The translations under genes and the position numbers were made by a program. A stretch of 7,746 nucleotides of DNA. Origin: JBBQIY01 sp964618405. GTDB lineage: Bacteria; Verrucomicrobiota; Kiritimatiellia; RFP12; UBA3636. This document shows positions 1-4,649 of this stretch, piece after piece. The stretch covers positions 1 to 7,746 of the forward strand of contig CAZUAY010000193.1 in the NCBI GenBank assembly GCA_964618405.1, read 5' to 3'. How positions within the stretch are numbered: the first letter of the stretch is position 1; the number at the start of each line of letters is the position of its first letter. The notes below the pieces were generated by a model, which did no database searches, was not told the DNA's origin, and was given only the letters and a program-made list of their open reading frames with translations.

Positions 1-373
1 CTTGAGGAAAATGCTCGTACTGCATGTCGTACACGGTCGTCGCTTGCGGACACTTCACAAAGGCCGGCGCCGTATTTCCAGGATTCCAAAGCACCTCGAT
101 TCCGTTAGCGGCGATCACGCGCGGCAAGGTGAACTGTTCACGAAGAATACGTCTCAGCCGCGAGGTTGCCTTGACGCGCATATTGACCAACACGACGTTG
201 TGTAACGACATCAAATCCCGCGCCAGCACCTGACGATTTTCCGCATTAGTAAAGACCACAAACTCATGTTGTGGATGATTTTTTGCAGCGGCTTGTAAGG
301 TCTTGCGTAGATACGTCTCGCTACCTCCGACTTCGCCGGGAATCATGAACAGTGCGTTAACTCCTATTTTCAT
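1..373 (-). CDS. Glycosyltransferase, GT4-like (GT-B fold), N-terminal part only
   Basis: This is the first 124 codons of a gene that continues beyond the left edge. The protein starts MKIGVNALFM and carries a GGSE motif at residues 16-19, the glycine-rich loop after beta-strand 1 that is usual in GT4 retaining glycosyltransferases. Further on, REQFTLP at 78-84, VLWNPGNTAPAF at 94-105 and TTVYDMQYEHFP at 112-123 match the usual order in this family (EQ..LP, then 'V.hsP....P', then 'V.T.HD....P'). Such enzymes move a sugar from a nucleotide-sugar donor onto a growing glycan at the cytoplasmic face of the membrane. The donor-binding C-terminal domain is outside the window, so donor and acceptor cannot be guessed. 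The start is well supported: an AAGGAG Shine-Dalgarno lies 8 bases upstream, inside the 3' end of the preceding glycosyltransferase gene, and the two genes are one base apart, so they are surely co-transcribed. Sure of the family; the specific activity is unknown. Confidence 0.88.
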   Translation of the reverse strand, partial: MKIGVNALFMIPGEVGGSETYLRKTLQAAAKNHPQHEFVVFTNAENRQVLARDLMSLHNVVLVNMRVKATSRLRRILREQFTLPRVIAANGIEVLWNPGNTAPAFVKCPQATTVYDMQYEHFPQ

Positions 374-374
374 A

Positions 375-1160
375 TCAAATGCTCCTTGTCATACGAGTAT
401 AGCAGAAAACAATACCCCAACTAACAAACCGGTGAAGAAATGTCGACAAGGCCCAGCGTCCTGCATCCTCTCTAACGCAAGCGTACTCCTCTTCGAACTG
501 CCGCGCGTAGTGGCTCCCACTGATCGACTGCGGTGTCCAGCGGAAGTACGCCATCTCGGGCCGCTTCACCCGAACGCCCCCGCCTTGTCGCCAAAGCCGC
601 AAGGTTAAATCGTAATCCCACGCCGCTTTGAGATCGGTTCGCAACGGCCCCGTCACTTCAAACGCGCTACGCCGAAACACCATCGCGGGCTGCGAAATAT
701 AGTTCAATGTTCGAATCATAAACCGACATGAAAGCGGATACCAAAATTCCTTGAACCCCGTAATGAACCGGCGGATCTCGAGCCCCTCTGCATTCACGAT
801 CGGACAATGCCCAAAGCAAAAAGCTTTTTTGGGGTGGGCTTCGAGCGTCTCGATGGCGCGCTTCAGCGCATGCTCCGCATAGAGGTCGTCGGAATTGAGC
901 CAGCACAAATATTCACCCGTTGCCATGGCCAGCCCCTTATTGATCGCATCGGCGGGACCCGCGTCTTTCGACGAAATGAATTTCGTGTGGCAGTGTGCAT
1001 ACTCTGCCACAATCGCCGCCGTGCCATCCGTGCTACCGCCATCCATAATGAGATGTTCCACCTCCAGACCTTCCTCACGTTGCATCGCAACTGTGCGCAA
1101 GGTCTGCTCGATATACTTCTCCGAATTAAAGCTCGGGGTGATGACGGAAATTCGTTTCAT
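375..1160 (-). CDS. Family 2 glycosyltransferase (GT-A fold)
   Basis: A complete 261-residue protein, a normal length for a single-domain GT2 enzyme. In order it shows: the opening strand MKRISVITPSFN (1-12); DGGSTDGT (40-47), the nucleotide-binding segment; DAGPADAINKG (66-76); LNSDD (88-92), the DxD-type site that holds metal and nucleotide-sugar; QPAMVFRR (157-164); and WDYDLTLRL (181-189), the acidic segment where the catalytic base lies in relatives. These are the hallmarks of inverting GT2 enzymes that add sugars to surface polysaccharide, lipopolysaccharide or glycoprotein glycans. The C-terminus (about 243-254, FVSWGIVFCY) is hydrophobic and may touch the membrane. The start is certain because strand 1 begins at residue 3, although the site before it is weak (AGAG nearly touching the ATG); a better AGGAGG lies about 20 bases upstream, too far to act normally. 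It is followed after one base by the GT4-like gene. Donor and acceptor are unknown. Confidence 0.93.
   Translation of the reverse strand: MKRISVITPSFNSEKYIEQTLRTVAMQREEGLEVEHLIMDGGSTDGTAAIVAEYAHCHTKFISSKDAGPADAINKGLAMATGEYLCWLNSDDLYAEHALKRAIETLEAHPKKAFCFGHCPIVNAEGLEIRRFITGFKEFWYPLSCRFMIRTLNYISQPAMVFRRSAFEVTGPLRTDLKAAWDYDLTLRLWRQGGGVRVKRPEMAYFRWTPQSISGSHYARQFEEEYACVREDAGRWALSTFLHRFVSWGIVFCYTRMTRSI
382..387 (-). promoter_or_regulatory. Shine-Dalgarno of the GT4-like gene
   Basis: On the minus strand the sequence reads AAGGAG, then 8 bases, then the ATG at 373-371. It lies inside the last codons of the upstream family-2 glycosyltransferase, whose stop (TGA, 377-375) is separated from the ATG by one base. 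This fixes the start of the downstream gene and implies translational coupling. Confidence 0.75.
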
Positions 1161-1225
1161 ACTCTCTAGCCTAACAGAACCCTCCTCATTTATGCACTAT
1201 TTTCTTGAATTAGAATTGCAAACAA

Positions 1226-1285
1226 TTCGCGGTTGTAATCGGGACAGGCACAGCCCCCTGCGCCTGACCGATCACTTCGCGGTTG
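1226..1285. repeat. REP-like palindrome bracketed by a 10-bp direct repeat
   Basis: The decamer TTCGCGGTTG occurs at 1226-1235 and again at 1276-1285. Between them, 1235-1275 form an interrupted palindrome: GTAATCGG (1235-1242) pairs with CCGATCAC (1268-1275) with one mismatch, CAGGC (1245-1249) pairs with GCCTG (1262-1266), and CAG (1251-1253) pairs with CTG (1258-1260) around a CCCC loop. The GA at 1243-1244 faces a single A at 1267. The left arm contains GGGACAGGCAC, a motif I associate with REP-type palindromes mobilised by RayT/TnpA-REP transposases in many bacteria; that link comes from memory and was not tested. The flanking direct repeat looks like a target-site duplication, although recombination or chance is possible. 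A related sequence occurs at 7725-7746. Confidence 0.55.
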
Positions 1286-1382
1286 GCATAGAGGCTAGTA
1301 TTTCCTTGCCTATGATGCTAAAATGGGCTCACTCGCGTTAGGTGGCCGTGACAAGCAAATTTCGGTGGTTTTATTGTTAAGT

Positions 1383-1386
1383 GGAG
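1383..1386 (+). promoter_or_regulatory. Shine-Dalgarno choosing the ATG at 1396
   Basis: GGAG lies 9 bases before ATG 1396. An in-frame GTG at 1381 would give five more residues, but nothing resembling a ribosome binding site precedes it (the upstream bases are T-rich) and it would overlap this GGAG. The ATG at 1396 is therefore preferred. Confidence 0.55.
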
Positions 1387-1395
1387 AAAGAGGCA

Positions 1396-3183
1396 ATGGT
1401 AGCAAAAAAACAAGTGGGTAACAAAGGGCGTTTCGATAAGTGTCGTGAGGGCTTAGCAGCACGAAACCGATCTCTGAGCAGAATGATCGGCTCGCTATCC
1501 GTTGCCTGCGTGATAATTGCGGGAACAGTCCTGCTGGGGCAATCGGTTGTTCCAGAGCGTATCACGGTTTCCGCTACGGGGAGTTTTACCGGTCAGGCTT
1601 TCGAGTACACCCGTGTCCTGCGCGAACAATCGGACAAGGGGTCGATCTTCGATGTGCGTTACCCTTCACCGATTGTTTCGGCAAGTGAAATCAACAACAC
1701 GGTTCCTGCCGAGCTGTATCTGCCTGCCAACCTTGATCCCGAGATGAAGATCCCAGGCGTGGTCTGTTTGCACATTATGGGGAACGGAAGTTTCGATTTG
1801 GAGCGACTGCTCTGTCTGGGGTTGGCTCGCCGAGGTGTTGCGACCCTGTTTTTTAAACTACCTCATTATGGCGAACGTGGCGGGACAGTCGGCAAGGCGG
1901 GTCTGATCGTCAGCGAAGAGACCCTTATTCAAGGGTTCGAGCAAGGCGTTGAGGATGCGCGTCGGGCGGTTGACATTCTTTCTGCGCTTCCCGAGATTAA
2001 CCCACAACGGATTGGTATCACGGGCATCAGTCTTGGAGGCATTCAGGCCGCCACAATTTGTGGGAGCGAGCCGCGAATCGGTAAGGCGTTCCTTATGCTG
2101 GCCGGAGGCGATCTAAAGACAATCATCAGTTCAGCGCGAGAAGCCCGCTATCTCAAGGCCTTCATCGAAGGGCTGCCCGAAGAAGGCCGGGCTCGCGTGT
2201 GGACGTTTTTCGAGGAATTCGATCCGATCAACGCAGGGCCAGCGCTGAGCAAACTTGCCGAGCGTGGTAACTTTCGGATGGTGTGCGCAGAAAACGATGA
2301 GGTCGTGCCGCCTGAGTCGAGTCGGAAGTTGGCCCGCGCTGCCGGATTTGCAGATCATATTACTTGGCTACTGAGGTGCGGCCACTACAGCGCAATGGCT
2401 GGACTTCCGAAAATTTTAGGGGAGGTCGCAGATTTTTTTGCTGCAGATGTGCCCACGTCTTGGAAGCCGTCGCGTAGCACGAGAGAGAAAACGCCGATTG
2501 AACTTTTAGGTGTCTTTTTGTCGGGTTTTTCCGCCTTCCTTGACGGCGTTGTGGAAGAGAGTGCGGCCCATTTGGTAGGCGGAGAGGCGACGCTCTCCTT
2601 TGGCGGAAAGTCCCAGGAGTTTTCGTTCGATTTTGCTAAGGGTGGAAGGGGACGATTCCGGATTATGGGTGATTTTCCTAAGGTTGGCAAAGGTGGCCTT
2701 GGGGCTGGCGACTACCCGTGGCTGTTGGGCAACGATGGCGTTGTTTTTTGCGGGACGAAGGAAGTCGAAGCTGGACGAACGGCGAGCGCGCTCATCTCCC
2801 CCACTCGGTGGATGACGTTTAAAATTTTCTGCGGATTGCTGGGCAGCACGGCCTTGTCCCCAGAGGCACTGAAGAATTACCTCTCGATCACCCCGCTTGA
2901 CTCCGTTGACGGGAAACGCCGCATCCGCGCGAACATTCATGTGAAGAAAACGAAGGGAATGATCGACTTGACCTTTGTGGACGATGCGACCTTAGCGTCG
3001 GTGGCATGGGATGTCGGAGGAACAAAAGGAGAGATGGTGTTCCGCTATTGGCGGCTAAATTCTGCCGCGGACGATTCACTCTTCGAACCCGACCCCGAAT
3101 TCAAACGGTACGAGGTTCTTCAGGCGGACCTGCTTCAAGTGTTTGCGTCAGTGTTTGAGTTCGGTATGGAAGGGTTAGAATGA
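1396..3183 (+). CDS. Exported or membrane-anchored alpha/beta-hydrolase (esterase-like) with an unassigned C-terminal domain
   Basis: A 595-residue protein. Residues 1-30 are basic, followed by a hydrophobic segment at about 33-52 (SLSVACVIIAGTVLLGQSVV), a signal anchor or long signal peptide, so the rest should lie outside the cytoplasm. Residues about 80-350 form an alpha/beta-hydrolase: HIMGNG near 126 (oxyanion-hole loop), PHYGERGG near 156-163 (as in acetyl-xylan-esterase and dienelactone-hydrolase-like families), the nucleophile elbow GISLG with Ser212, Asp301 in ENDEVVPPE, and His330 in RCGHYS. Spacing and order fit a complete Ser-Asp-His triad, so it is probably an active esterase or related hydrolase. 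Residues about 360-595 match no domain I can name; they look strand-rich (repeated short beta-like stretches such as RFRIMGDFPKVG, GVVFCGTKEVE and IRANIHVKK), loosely like LolA/LppX-type sheets, but this is only an impression. The family would normally end near residue 350, so the tail is an extra module. The stop overlaps the next start as ATGA. Substrate unknown. Confidence 0.85.
   Translation: MVAKKQVGNKGRFDKCREGLAARNRSLSRMIGSLSVACVIIAGTVLLGQSVVPERITVSATGSFTGQAFEYTRVLREQSDKGSIFDVRYPSPIVSASEINNTVPAELYLPANLDPEMKIPGVVCLHIMGNGSFDLERLLCLGLARRGVATLFFKLPHYGERGGTVGKAGLIVSEETLIQGFEQGVEDARRAVDILSALPEINPQRIGITGISLGGIQAATICGSEPRIGKAFLMLAGGDLKTIISSAREARYLKAFIEGLPEEGRARVWTFFEEFDPINAGPALSKLAERGNFRMVCAENDEVVPPESSRKLARAAGFADHITWLLRCGHYSAMAGLPKILGEVADFFAADVPTSWKPSRSTREKTPIELLGVFLSGFSAFLDGVVEESAAHLVGGEATLSFGGKSQEFSFDFAKGGRGRFRIMGDFPKVGKGGLGAGDYPWLLGNDGVVFCGTKEVEAGRTASALISPTRWMTFKIFCGLLGSTALSPEALKNYLSITPLDSVDGKRRIRANIHVKKTKGMIDLTFVDDATLASVAWDVGGTKGEMVFRYWRLNSAADDSLFEPDPEFKRYEVLQADLLQVFASVFEFGMEGLE
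3168..3173 (+). promoter_or_regulatory. Shine-Dalgarno and ATGA coupling between the two hydrolase genes
   Basis: GGAAGG lies 6 bases before the ATG at 3180-3182, within the last codons of the esterase-like gene. That gene ends with TGA at 3181-3183, so start and stop share the tetramer ATGA. Ribosomes finishing the first gene can restart on the second, which predicts linked amounts of the two proteins. Confidence 0.7.
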
Positions 3184-4367
3184 AATTAAAATTAAAGTTT
3201 CTATTGCTGGTAACGGGTTGTCTCTGGCTTAGCCTATCCGCAGTTGATGCGACGGAATTTTCGCCGAAATTGATTGCAAGGGATTCGGAAGAGCATGGGT
3301 TGCTCTGTAGTGTAGGCGATAAGCTCATCCTGATTGTTGACGGTACGCCGGAACAGATGGGCGGCGCACACGGACGCCTGCTAGCCGACTTAATTCCGCA
3401 GGTGATGCCACGAACCCTTGGGCTGGTCGCTGGCGGATATGCCATCGCGAAAGGGAAGTGGTTCTATGACCGCGTTGAGGAAGTCTATACGAAGACTTCT
3501 CCCCACACGCCTGACATCTATCTTCGAGAATGCCGAGCCATGGCTGCCGCCGCTGGAATTCGCGAACGCGACGCCATATCGGGCAACTTTTTCCCCGAGT
3601 TGTTTCATTGCAGCGGCGTAGCGGTTCGCAACACAGCCAGTGCAGATGGCCGAGTAATCCATGCGCGGGTGCTCGATTACATGCGCGATGTCAACCTGCA
3701 AAAATATTCGGTGTTACAGGTGTTTCTACCTGAGAATAAGATCCCGTGGGTTTCGGTTGGCTATGCCGGTTTGGTTGGCACGGTGACCGCGATGAACGCC
3801 AAGGGTCTAGCCATTGGTGAGTTAGGCGGAGCGAGCCGGGAGGACTGGGATGGTGTGCCAATGACTTTTCTGATGCGCGAGATTGCCGAAGAAGCGGAGA
3901 CCGTTGAGCAGGCTCTTGAAATTATGCGTCGACGTCCGCGTACCTGTGACTATTACTATGTCATCAGCGACGCAAGCCGCAACATGATCGGCGTGCACGC
4001 GACGCCTTCAACATTAAAGGTGCTCTTGCCGGGGCAGCAAGATCCAGAGTTGCCGACGGTCCCCGCGGATACCATTATGTTTTCGGGTGGCGCACGCGCC
4101 GAGGCGCTGTCAGCGCGTCTGGCAGAGCAATTTGGGAAAATCACGCCAGAGGCGATGATAGAAATCATCAAACGCCCCGTGGCGATGAAGTCTAATCTTC
4201 ACAATGCTATTTTTATGCCAGAGACGCTTGATCTTTGGTTTTCTAACGCCGGGCGCACGACTCCTGCCTGCGACGAGCCTTATTTGAAAGTGAACCTCAA
4301 TGCGATGCTGGATTATTATGCAGCGGAAAAGCTTGCCGAAAAGCACCTTAGTTCATCACATTTTTAG
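3180..4367 (+). CDS. Exported C45-type Ntn hydrolase / acyltransferase-like protein
   Basis: A 395-residue protein with a typical signal peptide (KLKLK, hydrophobic core, likely cut after VDA at 24). The mature part resembles the C45 family (isopenicillin-N acyltransferase-like, distant relatives of choloylglycine hydrolase and acid ceramidase), which make or break amide bonds and activate themselves by cutting before a cysteine. Visible features: QMGGAHG (59-65), the usual 'G..HG' of the pro-segment; HCSGVAV with predicted nucleophile Cys144, giving a pro-segment of about 120 residues; R163 and D166 in HARVLDY, with the Arg-x-x-Asp spacing seen in choloylglycine-type enzymes; N206 in TAMNAKGL; and the closing segment LHNAIFMPETLDLWFSNAG (340-358). 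The Thr-Asn-His that many members carry further on is not obvious here; the matching area reads TIMFSGG, so the oxyanion part may differ. An alternative lipobox (VTGC, Cys14) seems too close to the N-terminus. It is coupled to the upstream esterase by ATGA, suggesting a shared substrate. No substrate can be named. Confidence 0.85.
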   Translation: MKLKLKFLLLVTGCLWLSLSAVDATEFSPKLIARDSEEHGLLCSVGDKLILIVDGTPEQMGGAHGRLLADLIPQVMPRTLGLVAGGYAIAKGKWFYDRVEEVYTKTSPHTPDIYLRECRAMAAAAGIRERDAISGNFFPELFHCSGVAVRNTASADGRVIHARVLDYMRDVNLQKYSVLQVFLPENKIPWVSVGYAGLVGTVTAMNAKGLAIGELGGASREDWDGVPMTFLMREIAEEAETVEQALEIMRRRPRTCDYYYVISDASRNMIGVHATPSTLKVLLPGQQDPELPTVPADTIMFSGGARAEALSARLAEQFGKITPEAMIEIIKRPVAMKSNLHNAIFMPETLDLWFSNAGRTTPACDEPYLKVNLNAMLDYYAAEKLAEKHLSSSHF

Positions 4368-4382
4368 GATTACTGGGGGACC

Positions 4383-4397
4383 GCATCGTGGCGATGC
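4383..4397 (+). terminator. Small hairpin after the C45-type gene
   Basis: GCATCG (4383-4388), a TGG loop, and CGATGC (4392-4397) form a perfect 6-bp stem 15 bases after the stop codon. No T-run follows, so it may protect the 3' end of the message or help a Rho-type stop rather than act as an intrinsic terminator. Confidence 0.3.
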
Positions 4398-4459
4398 TGA
4401 CGAAACTCGGGCAACGAGGCCGCGCGGTTAACGAGGATCAAGCATAATACTCAGTGGGG

Positions 4460-4501
4460 AGCGATCCCGACCCCAATACCGATTCCGACCCCGACGCCCC
4501 T
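4460..4501. repeat. Degenerate hexamer tandem repeat (consensus NCCGAY)
   Basis: Seven units can be read in register from 4460: AGCGAT, CCCGAC, CCCAAT, ACCGAT, TCCGAC, CCCGAC, GCCCCT. The middle five fit NCCGAY best. Arrays of this kind occur between genes in some environmental PVC-type genomes (recalled, not checked). Function is unknown; an array this small could come from slippage. Confidence 0.6.
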
Positions 4502-4517
4502 ACAGAGCAAACTCAAG

Positions 4518-4542
4518 ACTCGGCAGGTACGGTTTGCCGAGT
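4518..4542 (-). terminator. Hairpin between the converging genes, possible terminator of the DUF4838 gene
   Basis: ACTCGGCA (4518-4525) and TGCCGAGT (4535-4542) form a perfect 8-bp stem with a 9-base loop. Read on the minus strand it lies about 110 bases after the DUF4838 stop and is followed by a weakly T-rich run (CTTGAGTTT). On the plus strand no T-run follows. It is a reasonable end for the minus-strand transcript but not a textbook intrinsic terminator. Confidence 0.35.
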
Positions 4543-4649
4543 TGACGCTACATCCCACCTCGGAAGAAGAGCCTTCCACCCTCGCGCTTTGGGAGAAAAG
4601 GAAGGCCGCTTTGCTTGAGGAGATCCAAGAACTTGAGCACGAACCCCGC

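Larger units (their letters stand above)
1161..1395. other. Divergent intergenic region between the glycosyltransferase operon and the hydrolase pair
   Basis: About 235 bases separate two divergent start codons, so promoters for both directions must lie here, but I see no convincing pair of -35/-10 hexamers. The stretch 1193-1225 is clearly A+T-rich and sits upstream of the glycosyltransferase operon. On the plus strand TATGAT (1311-1316) is a possible -10 box, but the best -35 candidate (TTGGCA, 1283-1288) is 22 bases away, too far for a normal sigma-70 promoter. The middle holds the palindrome and direct repeat described separately. No RNA gene is recognised. Confidence 0.5.
4368..4649. other. 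Convergent intergenic region with hairpins and a hexamer array
   Basis: About 280 bases lie between the ends of two converging genes. They contain a short hairpin just after the C45 gene, a degenerate hexamer array and a stronger hairpin, each listed separately. One plus-strand frame is open from 4401 to 4748 and passes through the hexamers as alternating Pro/Ile/Thr codons; it then encodes a charged helical-looking stretch (LWEKRKAALLEEIQELE). It has no ATG start or clear ribosome binding site and runs antisense into the DUF4838 gene, so I do not call it a gene; a decayed remnant is possible. Confidence 0.45.

Noticed and set aside
303..608. A 101-codon plus-strand open frame
   Set aside because: It is antisense to the ends of the two glycosyltransferase genes, both of which show clear family motifs; no ribosome site or likeness supports it.
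1381..1395. GTG start at 1381 for the esterase-like gene
   Set aside because: No ribosome binding site precedes it, and the GGAG that serves ATG 1396 would lie over it.
1161..1395. tRNA, riboswitch or other structured RNA
   Set aside because: Apart from the palindrome no cloverleaf or known aptamer motif is visible.
2506..2940. A 144-codon minus-strand open frame inside the esterase-like gene
   Set aside because: It is an antisense shadow of the C-terminal part of that gene, which continues uninterrupted to the ATGA overlap.
3180..3224. Lipoprotein signal (VTGC) in the C45-type protein
   Set aside because: The cysteine would be residue 14, giving an unusually short signal, and a normal cleavage site (VDA before residue 25) is present.
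4460..4501. CRISPR array or minisatellite
   Set aside because: The units are 6 bp and contiguous, without spacers; there is no CRISPR structure anywhere in the window.
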